Made by a program: the position numbers and the translations under genes | The notes under the pieces: generated by a model | Seen by the model: only the letters and a program-made list of their open reading frames with translations | The model's database searches: none | Told to the model about the DNA's origin: nothing | Source: Sulfurovaceae bacterium | Lineage (GTDB): Bacteria > Campylobacterota > Campylobacteria > Campylobacterales > Sulfurovaceae | Reading direction: 5' to 3' | Assembly (NCBI GenBank): GCA_016744805.1 | Contig: JADGDQ010000014.1 | Coordinates: 1 to 46,273, forward strand | DNA: 46,273 bases | Shown: one piece after another, positions 26,612 through 34,946 of the stretch | How positions within the stretch are numbered: the first letter of the stretch is position 1 | Layout: every line of letters starts with the position of its first letter

Positions 26612-27177
26612 TGAAAAAAAATATACTCTCTTTTACTAGCATAACGACTTTAAGTTTGCTATTATTTGGCTGTGGAAGTTCTCTCTCTTATGATGAAAAT
26701 AATATAACTATCACTCCTAGAGCAGAAGCTTTTTATGTAGATTCTGCGGTAGAAGGGGTTACTGCAAAGTGTCGGTCAACAGTAACTACTACCAATAAAG
26801 AGGGTGCTTTTACTTACGAAGTGGGTCAAGGGTGTTCTTTTTGGTTAGGTAATATTTTGCTAAGAGAAGAGGGTGGTATAACACAAAATGAGATGGTATT
26901 AGAAGATGTTATAGAAGTGGCTCAATTTTTGCAATCTCTTGACAATGATAATAGTGTAGACAATGGGATTACTATTATACCCCAAACAACAGCTACACTT
27001 ATAGAACACAATATCACCACAGTTCCACAAACAGAAGAAGAGCTAGCAAATATAGTAGCTTTGCTTCAGAGAGTTAATAGTAGCTTTGGTGGGGATTTTG
27101 TGACAAAAGAAGATGCTCAAAATCATATCAATCAGACCCAAAGAGAAATTAACAATCCTCAATATTTTAAGGAATAA
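26611..27177 (+). CDS. Putative lipoprotein of unknown function
   Basis: 188 residues with a signal sequence and lipobox ending at Cys21 (LLLFGCGSS). The middle shows DSAVEGVTAKC and NKEGAFTYEVGQGCSFWLGNILL, a short module I have seen in many lipoproteins and surface proteins of marine bacteria and which has two cysteines. The C-terminal part is helical and acidic. It overlaps the GH3 gene by 1 bp and precedes the hisJ-like gene by 1 bp, so it is in the same operon. Confidence 0.65.
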   Translation: MKKNILSFTSITTLSLLLFGCGSSLSYDENNITITPRAEAFYVDSAVEGVTAKCRSTVTTTNKEGAFTYEVGQGCSFWLGNILLREEGGITQNEMVLEDVIEVAQFLQSLDNDNSVDNGITIIPQTTATLIEHNITTVPQTEEELANIVALLQRVNSSFGGDFVTKEDAQNHINQTQREINNPQYFKE

Positions 27178-27178
27178 A

Positions 27179-27958
27179 ATGAGAGTAGATTTGCATAATC
27201 ATACCCATAGATGTAACCACGCCACAGGTACAATAGATGAATATATTCAAAGAGCTATAAGCCTAGGGATAGATATTTATGGTTTTAGCGAACATGCACC
27301 TATGAATTTTGATTCTAAATACCGTTTGAGTTTTGAACAGATGGATGTATATACAAATGATGTACTCCAAGCAAAAGAGAGATATCAAAAAGAGATTAAA
27401 ATTCTTTTAGGTTATGAAGTAGATTATCTTAAGGGATATATGGATACAAGAGTTCTTGACGCAAAGGTAGATTATCTTATAGGCTCTGTACATTTTATTG
27501 ATAAATGGGGCTTTGATAATCCTGAGTTTATAGGTGAGTATGAAAATCGTGATATAGACCAAATATGGCAAGCCTATTTTGATGCTATAGCATCTATGGC
27601 AAAAAGTAATTATTTTGATATTGTAGGGCATTTTGACCTTATTAAAGTATTTAAGTTTATGCCTAAAAAAGATATAAGACTTCTTGCTAAAAATGCACTC
27701 AAAGCTATAAAAGAATCTAATATGGTCTTAGAGATTAATGTTGCAGGACTCCGCAAACCAGTCAAAGAGCTTTATCCCTCATTGCCACTGCTTCAAGAGG
27801 CTTACGCACTTGATATTCCTATTACTTTTGGTTCAGATGCACACTCTGTAGAGCAGGTAGGTTTTGGGTATGAGAGTGCTTTGGCTATGGCAAAAGAGGT
27901 GGGATATAGAGAAGTTATTTCATTTGATAATCGTCACAGAGAGATTGTAAGTTTTTAA
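27179..27958 (+). CDS. hisJ: PHP-type histidinol-phosphatase
   Basis: 260 residues from ATG 27179, with AAGGAA just upstream. The PHP domain begins RVDLHNHTHRCNHATG (metal-binding histidines), followed by YGFSEHAPMNF, LLGYEVDYL, IGSVHFID, DIVGHFDLIK and TFGSDAHSVEQVG. This is the HisJ/HisK family, which dephosphorylates histidinol phosphate in histidine synthesis. An in-frame start farther upstream would overlap the lipoprotein gene and is unlikely. Confidence 0.85.
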   Translation: MRVDLHNHTHRCNHATGTIDEYIQRAISLGIDIYGFSEHAPMNFDSKYRLSFEQMDVYTNDVLQAKERYQKEIKILLGYEVDYLKGYMDTRVLDAKVDYLIGSVHFIDKWGFDNPEFIGEYENRDIDQIWQAYFDAIASMAKSNYFDIVGHFDLIKVFKFMPKKDIRLLAKNALKAIKESNMVLEINVAGLRKPVKELYPSLPLLQEAYALDIPITFGSDAHSVEQVGFGYESALAMAKEVGYREVISFDNRHREIVSF

Positions 27959-27977
27959 ATAAAAAATTGGATCAATA

Positions 27978-28727
27978 ATGATTAAAAAAGTATTTTTGAT
28001 AGCAGTTATATTGCTAAATTACTTAAGTGCAAAAGATATAACTATAGCCGTTGCCTCTAATGTAAGCTATGCTATGAATACGCTTAAAAAAGAGTTTTCT
28101 AGGCTCTATCCTCATATCAAAGTTAAAGTGATATTAAGTGGGAGTGGTAAGCTTACTGCACAGATAAAAAACGGAGCTCCTTATGAGCTTTTTATGTCTG
28201 CAAACATGATGTATCCCCAAGCACTCTATGATGATGGACTAGCAACTACTGCTCCTAGAGTATATGCTCAGGGAGCTTTGGCATATTTGAGTGTTAGAGA
28301 GCAAAATTTTAGCCAAGGTCTGCAACTTTTACAAAGTCCAAGTATAGATAAAATAGCTATAGCAAACCCAAAAACAGCACCTTATGGTACTGCAACTATT
28401 GAAGCTATCAAAAATGCAGGTATTTATGAGAGTATAGCAAAAAAATTTGTTTATGCTGAGTCTATATCTCAAACAGTCTCTTATACCATAACAGCTACAG
28501 ATATTGGATTTATTGCAAAATCATCTTTGTATAGTCCTCAAATGAGTCATTTTAAAAAGAATATAAACTATGTAGATGTAGACCCTACACTTTATACACC
28601 CATTAATCAAGGTATTGTTATACTCAAAAATGCGGACTCTTCCAAGGAAGTACAGGCTTTTTATAATTTTATGTTTAGCAAACAAGCTAAAGATATATTA
28701 ATTAAATTTGGATATTTAGTACCATAA
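27978..28727 (+). CDS. modA: Molybdate ABC transporter periplasmic binding protein
   Basis: 249 residues, exported (IKKVFLIAVILLNYLSA). The binding-protein fold shows ITIAVASNVSYAMNTL, VILSGSGKLTAQIKNGAPYELFMSANM and KTAPYGTATIEAI, residues typical of ModA serines that hold the oxyanion. No modB or modC follows: the next gene is on the opposite strand. Molybdate would serve enzymes such as nitrate reductase. Confidence 0.9.
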   Translation: MIKKVFLIAVILLNYLSAKDITIAVASNVSYAMNTLKKEFSRLYPHIKVKVILSGSGKLTAQIKNGAPYELFMSANMMYPQALYDDGLATTAPRVYAQGALAYLSVREQNFSQGLQLLQSPSIDKIAIANPKTAPYGTATIEAIKNAGIYESIAKKFVYAESISQTVSYTITATDIGFIAKSSLYSPQMSHFKKNINYVDVDPTLYTPINQGIVILKNADSSKEVQAFYNFMFSKQAKDILIKFGYLVP

Positions 28728-28734
28728 AAGGCTT

Positions 28735-29880
28735 TTATCTTTTTGCTTTTAGCTTATTTTGCTCTAGTTCCCAATACTCCATAGCAAAGCTATCAGCTTC
28801 ATTAATACTTTTATAGCCTCCTAGCTCTTCGGCTCTTAGTATAGCTTCGATAGTATGCATAACTATATCTTCTATAATTTGAGCCTCTTTTTGGTTTTTG
28901 CCAATAGCCACAATTCCATATCCACGCAATACAGCCCAATTTGGAGCAGGATTGAGCATTATTTCAGAACTCTTATATTTTGCAAAATACTCTTTGTACT
29001 CTTGGCTAAATTTCTCTATTCCTTCTAGTAAATTCTCTTCTAATAGTGCAGGAAATCGTTTGGTACGGATAATATGCTCAGGAGTTAAAACACCTTTTTT
29101 ATAGAAGCTTTTATCTTCTTGAGTGGCAAAATAGTGTGCTAAAGCTCCTTGATTAACTTGCAAGTACACTTCACTCTCTTTAGCTTCACTTAATAACTTT
29201 TCAAGAGTATTAGTATTAAAATTAGTAGTTGTAGATGTACGCTCTATAATAGCATCTACTTTTTTACTCTTTGCATAGAGATATTTTTGAGCCATTTCTA
29301 CTGTGGCTATCATTTTGTCATAACTTTTTTTGGCATCATTATCAAAGGTAAATACCCCATGGTTATGCAAAATAATCCCTTCTAAGTTATCCCAATTAAT
29401 ATTTTGCGTCATTGTATGTATAACTTTTGCCAAAATAAACCCAGGCATTACATACGGCACAATAAGATATTTTTCACCAAATAACTCTTCTATAAGAGCC
29501 TCACCATTGATATTATTAGACAAAGTCACAATAGCATCTGCATGTGTATGATCAACAAACTTATACGGAATAAGTGCATGGAGTATGGCTTCTACAGATG
29601 GGTTTGGTGCAGTTTGGTCTGTAAGTGCTTCTCTTTGATACTTTACCATATCACTATCACTCAATGTATCATACTCTAGCAGTGCAAGCAGAGCATCATT
29701 ATTAGCAGGAGAAAATCCCTCTTTTTCTATAGACCCCAAATCCCATCCACTCCCTTTGACATAAAGAGTATTCTCTATTTTAACAGAGGTATTCCCTCCA
29801 CCATGTAATACTAAACTTTGGTCATTTCCTAAAAGCCTAGAGGTATATACACGCATCTCTAAATCATCTGTGTGAGTCAT
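28735..29880 (-). CDS. Class II aldolase/adducin-family protein
   Basis: 381 residues. The N-terminal two-thirds is a class II aldolase fold: LHGGGNTSVK, the PSVEAILH stretch, the zinc-binding FVDHTHADAI and ILHNHGVFTF. It resembles the aldolase part of RhaD/YuxG-type bifunctional aldolase-dehydrogenases without the dehydrogenase domain. The substrate is not predictable. It stands alone between convergent modA and the divergent carboxynorspermidine synthase gene. Confidence 0.82.
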   Translation of the reverse strand: MTHTDDLEMRVYTSRLLGNDQSLVLHGGGNTSVKIENTLYVKGSGWDLGSIEKEGFSPANNDALLALLEYDTLSDSDMVKYQREALTDQTAPNPSVEAILHALIPYKFVDHTHADAIVTLSNNINGEALIEELFGEKYLIVPYVMPGFILAKVIHTMTQNINWDNLEGIILHNHGVFTFDNDAKKSYDKMIATVEMAQKYLYAKSKKVDAIIERTSTTTNFNTNTLEKLLSEAKESEVYLQVNQGALAHYFATQEDKSFYKKGVLTPEHIIRTKRFPALLEENLLEGIEKFSQEYKEYFAKYKSSEIMLNPAPNWAVLRGYGIVAIGKNQKEAQIIEDIVMHTIEAILRAEELGGYKSINEADSFAMEYWELEQNKLKAKR

Positions 29881-29923
29881 TTTTTGATTCCTTTTTATTT
29901 AATTATAACATGTTCTAAAAATA

Positions 29924-29932
29924 TGCTAGAAT
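29924..29932 (+). promoter_or_regulatory. Extended -10 promoter of the carboxynorspermidine synthase gene
   Basis: TGCTAGAAT with T-rich DNA upstream, 24 bp before the ATG at 29957. AAGGAG lies 6 nt before that start. Confidence 0.6.
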
Positions 29933-29956
29933 ACGGCTCTAATTTAAGGAGTCTTT

Positions 29957-31147
29957 ATGTCTAAAAAAACTTTGATTATCGGTGCTGGTGGTGTTGGTAA
30001 TGTGGTTGCTTTTAAGTGTGCTATGAATGAGGCAACATTTGGGGCTATTACTTTGGCTAGTCGTACTGTGAGTAAGTGTGAAGTGATTGCTTCTAATATT
30101 AAGCAACGCACAGGAGTTACTATTGCTACGGCTACTGTGGATGCAGATAGGGTCGATGAGTTAATAAAACTAATAGAGAAGTGTAACGCAGATATTGTTA
30201 TTAATGTAGCACTACCATATCAAGATTTGACCATTATGGAAGCGTGTATTGCAACAGGTGTAGACTATTTGGATACAGCAAACTATGAACACCCTGACAC
30301 GGCAAAGTTTGAGTACAAAGAGCAGTGGGCAAAAGATGATGCTTTTAAAGAAGCAGGAGTTATGGGGCTTTTGGGGAGTGGTTTTGACCCTGGGGTGACC
30401 AATCTCTTTTGTGCGTATGCTCAGAAACACTACTTTGATGAGATTCATACCATAGATATTTTAGATTGTAATGGTGGTGACCACGGATACCCTTTTGCTA
30501 CAAACTTTAACCCAGAGATAAATCTGAGAGAGGTGAGTGCCAAAGGGAGATACTGGCAAGAGGGAAAATGGATAGAGACAGAGCCTATGGAGATTATGCA
30601 GGTGTGGGATTATCCACAAATTGGCAAAAAAGATAGCTACCTGCTCTACCATGAAGAGATGGAGAGTCTGGTCAAGCATATCAAAGGGCTTAAGAGGATT
30701 CGATTTTTTATGACCTTTGGGCAGAGCTATCTTACACATCTAAAGTGTTTGGAAAATGTAGGAATGCTAGGCATCAAAGAGGTAGAGCATAAGGGAATGA
30801 AGATAGTCCCTATGGAGTTTTTGGCTACACTCTTACCTGACCCTGCAAGTCTTGGAGAGAGAACTGTAGGCAAAACAAATATTGGTATCTATGCCAAAGG
30901 TATCAAAGATGGTAAAGAGAAAACAGTCTATATCTATCAAGTAAGCGACCATCAAAAGTGTTATGATGAGGTCATGAGCCAAGCCGTAAGCTACACCACA
31001 GGAGTCCCTGCGATGATAGGAGCTAAGCTTATGCTAGAGGGCAGATGGCAAGGGCAAGGGGTCTTTAATATAGAAGAGTTTGACCCTGACCCATTTATGG
31101 AAGAACTCAATCAACAAGGGCTTCCTTGGCAAGTAGAGTTTTTATAG
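29957..31147 (+). CDS. Carboxynorspermidine synthase (saccharopine dehydrogenase family)
   Basis: 396 residues, normal for the enzyme that condenses aspartate semialdehyde with a diamine by NAD(P)H-dependent reduction. The nucleotide-binding loop is IIGAGGVGNVVA at 7-18; ALPYQDLTIMEACIATGVDYLDTANYE and LGSGFDPGVTNLFCAYA are typical family stretches. In Campylobacterota this enzyme with carboxynorspermidine decarboxylase replaces the S-adenosylmethionine route to spermidine. The decarboxylase gene (nspC) is not in the window. folP follows 2 bp later. Confidence 0.9.
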   Translation: MSKKTLIIGAGGVGNVVAFKCAMNEATFGAITLASRTVSKCEVIASNIKQRTGVTIATATVDADRVDELIKLIEKCNADIVINVALPYQDLTIMEACIATGVDYLDTANYEHPDTAKFEYKEQWAKDDAFKEAGVMGLLGSGFDPGVTNLFCAYAQKHYFDEIHTIDILDCNGGDHGYPFATNFNPEINLREVSAKGRYWQEGKWIETEPMEIMQVWDYPQIGKKDSYLLYHEEMESLVKHIKGLKRIRFFMTFGQSYLTHLKCLENVGMLGIKEVEHKGMKIVPMEFLATLLPDPASLGERTVGKTNIGIYAKGIKDGKEKTVYIYQVSDHQKCYDEVMSQAVSYTTGVPAMIGAKLMLEGRWQGQGVFNIEEFDPDPFMEELNQQGLPWQVEFL

Positions 31148-31149
31148 AG

Positions 31150-32295
31150 ATGCAAATCTATCAATTAGGAGCAGTAGCCAACAACAAAGAGCTTTTAAAG
31201 CGTTTGGGTGTAGAGAGTGGAGGGGTCTCTATTATGTCCAAAAAAATGGAACTCTTTAGCTTTTATATCCAAGCACTCCCCACAGCAGCAGCCAATATTC
31301 TTAAACAAGATGCTTTGAGTATTGGTGCAGATTTGGCGGTTCCAGCAGGGGTTATTACCTGTGCCAAGAGCCATTATGACTGTATTTTGATTGGGACAAA
31401 AAAACATATAGAGATACTCTCACGCAAAGAACTAGCCCAACCCTTTGGTCTAAAAACTCTAGCCAAAGAGCTACAAAGTTTTATTAAATCCAAATCTTTT
31501 GCTCCTCAAATTATGGGTATTATTAATGCCAATGAAGATAGCTTCTACAAAGGAAGCCACTTTATGGCATCTCATGCTATAGAGAAGATAAAAACTATGA
31601 TAGCTGAGGGTGCAGATATTATTGATATTGGAGCTGTGTCAAGCCGTCCTATGGCAAGTAGTGTGGCTGTGGATGAGGAGCTTTTAAGAATCCAAGATAT
31701 TTGTGATGCTATCAAAACCCAAAAGCTCTTTGAAAAGGTAACCTTTAGTATTGATAGTTATGAGCCAAAAGTGATAGAGTATGCCTTGCAACGGGGGTTT
31801 AGTCTGATTAATGATATTACAGGTGGGCGTGACAAAAGAGTTATAGAGTTAGCTGTAAAATACAGTGCCAAGCTCTGTATTATGCACATGCAAGGCACCC
31901 CACAAACTATGCAAAATGCACCACACTATGAAGATGTAATGGTAGAAATAAGTGAGTTTTTTGCCAAGCGGATTCAAGAGTGTGAAGCCTTAGGAGTCTC
32001 AAAAGACAACATTATCCTTGATGTAGGGATAGGCTTTGGTAAAACCCTAGAGCATAATCTTACACTTATCAAAAACATGCAACACTTCCAAAAATTCTCT
32101 TGCCCACTGCTTATTGGAGCAAGTAGAAAATCGATGATAGACCAGATAACTCCTAGCCTTGTAGAAGATAGATTAGCAGGAACCCTTGCTATCCACCTAA
32201 AAGCAATAGCTAATGGAGCCTCTATTGTACGGTGCCATGATGTAATCGAACACACCCAAGCTTTGCGTGTTTGGGAGGCATTGGAGAGAGGCTAA
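31150..32295 (+). CDS. folP: Dihydropteroate synthase, long form with N-terminal extension
   Basis: 381 residues from ATG 31150, 2 bp after the previous stop; a TTG 24 bp earlier overlaps the neighbour. The catalytic TIM barrel starts only at about 123 (MGIINANEDSFYKG), with DIGAVSSRP, FSIDSYEP, INDITGG, MHMQGTP, DVGIGFGKT and IGASRKSMI. The 120-residue N-terminal extension is also seen in Helicobacter and Campylobacter FolP. It joins p-aminobenzoate to the pterin in folate synthesis. Some motif positions differ from textbook ones (NANEDSF for NVTPDSF). Confidence 0.92.
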   Translation: MQIYQLGAVANNKELLKRLGVESGGVSIMSKKMELFSFYIQALPTAAANILKQDALSIGADLAVPAGVITCAKSHYDCILIGTKKHIEILSRKELAQPFGLKTLAKELQSFIKSKSFAPQIMGIINANEDSFYKGSHFMASHAIEKIKTMIAEGADIIDIGAVSSRPMASSVAVDEELLRIQDICDAIKTQKLFEKVTFSIDSYEPKVIEYALQRGFSLINDITGGRDKRVIELAVKYSAKLCIMHMQGTPQTMQNAPHYEDVMVEISEFFAKRIQECEALGVSKDNIILDVGIGFGKTLEHNLTLIKNMQHFQKFSCPLLIGASRKSMIDQITPSLVEDRLAGTLAIHLKAIANGASIVRCHDVIEHTQALRVWEALERG

Positions 32296-32298
32296 CTT

Positions 32299-32829
32299 TT
32301 ACTTTCTTTTATTGGCTAACAAATAGAGAAGTTGGTCTTTGGTTAGTATCTTTTTGGTCTCTTCTATACATTTAAGCTGTACCATTGTAGCATAGGCTTG
32401 GAGAACTGCTAGTTTTTCTACACTTGATTTAAGTTCCATAGCAGATGTCCCTGAAGTACTACCTTTGATGATTTCTCTTCTAAGTTGTCTAATTTTTGGT
32501 GTAGTTTTGGCAATAGAGCTTTTTGTCTCTGTTTGTACTTTTTTTAATTCCTCTTTTTGTTCGCTTGTAAGAGCAAATGATTTGTCATTGGCATTTTGCA
32601 TTACAATTTTGCTAAGATGAGGAAGACCTTTTTGGATAAGGAAAGGAGAATTTGTATTTTTTCTTTTGATTCTCTTTGTTTTACATTTTCCTTGTTTGCA
32701 AGAGGTCTTAGCCATACCTTTACCCATTCCCTGATTTGTAGTTGTATCTGCTTGTGGCGTTGTTTCTACAGTTGGAACTGCAAAGAGCATAGTAGCAGAT
32801 GCTAGCATCATAATTGTTGTTTTTTTCAT
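32299..32829 (-). CDS. Periplasmic Spy/CpxP-like protein
   Basis: 176 residues: signal peptide (MMLASATMLFAV), a Thr/Gln-rich and then Lys/Arg-rich linker with two cysteines (SCKQGKCKTKR), and a helical domain. The helical part has LTSEQKEELKKVQ and ends ILTKDQLLYLL, the paired LTxxQ-type pattern of Spy/CpxP metal or stress proteins. It converges on folP with a 3-bp gap. An 8-bp inverted repeat lies 20 bp upstream of the start. Confidence 0.7.
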   Translation of the reverse strand: MKKTTIMMLASATMLFAVPTVETTPQADTTTNQGMGKGMAKTSCKQGKCKTKRIKRKNTNSPFLIQKGLPHLSKIVMQNANDKSFALTSEQKEELKKVQTETKSSIAKTTPKIRQLRREIIKGSTSGTSAMELKSSVEKLAVLQAYATMVQLKCIEETKKILTKDQLLYLLANKRK

Positions 32830-32848
32830 TTTTAGCCTTTTATTTTTT

Positions 32849-32872
32849 AACTTAATGTATTCAAATTAAGTT
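32849..32872. promoter_or_regulatory. Inverted repeat upstream of the Spy-like gene
   Basis: AACTTAAT (32849-32856) and ATTAAGTT (32865-32872) are perfect 8-bp arms with an 8-bp spacer, 20 bp before the Spy-like start codon. It could be an operator for a dimeric regulator. A short RNA hairpin is the alternative. Confidence 0.4.
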
Positions 32873-33019
32873 TGAAAAATTATAACTGATAATTATAAAT
32901 CAAATGTTAACAATTTATTATTATTGTAGCACTCTATTAACTTATATAATGTATTATTCTTATATATATTAATAGATTCTATTAAAGAGTATATAGAAGA
33001 TAAGAAAAAAATTATTGTT

Positions 33020-33925
33020 GTGGGCAGTGGATTTATTGGTGTTGAGATGGCGGATGAGTTAGCGTGTAATGGCAAAGAAGTGACTATTATTAGTGGAAGT
33101 AAATATATCTTGCAAAACTCCTTTGATAAAGAGTTAGCCAAAAAGGCAGAAGAGATACTTCTAGGTCATGGCGTAACTTTGAAGCAAGGAGAGTATGCCA
33201 AAACTATTATTCAAAAAGATGGTGTAGCTACAGGGATTGAACTCAATGATGGGAGTATTATTAATGGAGAAGTCTTAATACTTGCCACAGGGTACCAACC
33301 CAATACAGCTCTTGCCAAAAAAGCAGGGTTAAAATTGGCTCGTTATGGTGGAATATGGGTAGATGAGTATATGCGAACCAAAAACAAAGATATTTTTGCC
33401 ATAGGTGATTGTTCTGGAAGAAGAGATTTTATTACACGAGAACCATCCAAAGTAATGCTTGCTTCCACTTCTGCTTCAGAAGCTAGAGTAGCAGGGACTT
33501 CATTGTACAAGATTAAATATATGAAAGGTTTCAACGGAACTATAGCGATATTTTCTACAATGGTAGGCGATAGAGCATTTGCTTCGGCAGGTATTACAGA
33601 GAGTGAAGCAAAAAGACAAAATATAGAGTATGTCTCTGCTACCTTTGAGGGAATGAATAGACACCCAGCTACTATCCCTGATGCTACAAAACAGTCAGTA
33701 AAATTAATTGCAATGAGACATAGTGGCAGAATCATCGGAGGACAAGTCATAGGAGATAAAGAGGCAGGAGAGATGATAAATATTATTGGTCTAGCCATAG
33801 AGTCAGAGCTAACCATCTACTCTATTATCTCACTACAAGTAGCCACACAACCTCTACTCACCTCAGCCCCTACGACCTACCCAATCGTAAAAGCTGCTGA
33901 AATGATAGCAAAGGAAGTAAGTTAA
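33020..33925 (+). pseudogene. N-terminally truncated FAD/NAD(P)-disulfide oxidoreductase (CoA-disulfide reductase/NADH oxidase type)
   Basis: The frame is open from 32930, and the first plausible start is GTG 33020 inside the NAD-binding motif VVGSGFIGVEMADEL. Members of this family are about 440-460 residues long; here about 140 N-terminal residues are missing, including the first FAD-binding GxGxxG and the redox cysteine. What remains is intact: the second Rossmann domain, LATGYQPN, the FAD motif DIFAIGDC and the dimerisation domain (TTYPIVKAAEMIAKEV). The upstream 90 bp are very AT-rich with no trace of the missing part in any frame I read. Probably a decaying remnant. Confidence 0.75.
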
Positions 33926-33956
33926 ATTAATTAAGCATTAAAGAAGATGAGGGGTT

Positions 33957-34946
33957 TTAAAGTTGCTTAAATATACCTTTGACAACCTTATCTCTTCCTG
34001 TCTCTTTTGCTTTATACAAAGCAGAGTCTGCTCTTTGGACAAGAGTTTCACTGCTGTCACTCTGGACAAGTTGTGAAACTCCCAAACTTATTTGAATACT
34101 TATTTTTTGATTCCCACCTATATCTATTATATGATTTTTGATAGATACTCTGAGTCTATCAGCCATTTTGAAAGCACCAGATATATCAGTATTTGGTAAT
34201 ATTCCCAAAAATTCTTCTCCTCCATATCTTCCTATAGATTCATAATCTCTTGATTGTTTGATAAATACTTTTGAGATAGATTGTAATACTTTATCCCCTG
34301 CCTGATGACCGTAAGTATCATTTATTATTTTAAAGTTATCAATATCAAACATTACTATAGATAATAAAAGTTTTTGTCTTTTTGCTCTATTTATCTCTTG
34401 CGTAAGAAGTATAAATATTTTCCTTCTATTATAAAGTGTTGTTAATGCATCATGATCTGATAAATACTCAATTTTTTTGATATTGTGAGTTAATTCATCA
34501 TTTTTTTTATTCAATAAGAACTCTGTTTTTTGTAATCTTCTACTCATACTAGAGTAGTCATTTATCATCCTAAAATACGCTTTGGCTTCATTATGATTTA
34601 ATGCAGGAAGAGGTTCTAAAATAATCAATATCTTATCATTATCTATACTCTGTGTAAATATATTATATGATTTTGGTATATCTTCTATATTCGTTGAGTC
34701 TAAAGAAAGATGAATCATACCATTTTGTGGAGATTTCTCTTTGATAGTTCTGTTTATAAGTTGTAAAAATTTTGTTTGATGCGTTTTGGTTACAATATCA
34801 AATAGATTATCAAAAGTAGCAAACTCTTTAAATATATGATTTTTCTCTACTATTTCCCCACTATTTTCTATAATCAAAAATATATTTTCACTTTTTTGCA
34901 CCCAAAAATCCAAAAAACTAGAATCAATTGATTTTAAATGTATCAT
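33957..34946 (-). CDS. PAS-GGDEF diguanylate cyclase
   Basis: 329 residues. Residues about 10-115 look like a PAS-type sensor (ENIFLIIENSGEIVEKN). A coiled coil follows (about 120-160), then a GGDEF domain: DHDALTTLYNRR, FDIDNFKIINDTYGH with the first metal aspartates, RYGGEEF at 240-246, and SLGVSQ. The active site is intact, so it should make c-di-GMP from GTP. The inhibitory-site position reads RDYE instead of RxxD. It overlaps the B12-binding protein gene by 4 bp. Confidence 0.92.
   Translation of the reverse strand: MIHLKSIDSSFLDFWVQKSENIFLIIENSGEIVEKNHIFKEFATFDNLFDIVTKTHQTKFLQLINRTIKEKSPQNGMIHLSLDSTNIEDIPKSYNIFTQSIDNDKILIILEPLPALNHNEAKAYFRMINDYSSMSRRLQKTEFLLNKKNDELTHNIKKIEYLSDHDALTTLYNRRKIFILLTQEINRAKRQKLLLSIVMFDIDNFKIINDTYGHQAGDKVLQSISKVFIKQSRDYESIGRYGGEEFLGILPNTDISGAFKMADRLRVSIKNHIIDIGGNQKISIQISLGVSQLVQSDSSETLVQRADSALYKAKETGRDKVVKGIFKQL

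Noticed and set aside
28722-28740. ATAAAAGGCTTTTAT palindrome at the modA stop, possible terminator
   Set aside because: The stem is almost all A-T with a minimal loop; too weak to call.
33343-33816. 157-codon minus-strand frame
   Set aside because: Antisense to the conserved oxidoreductase frame with no recognisable protein features.
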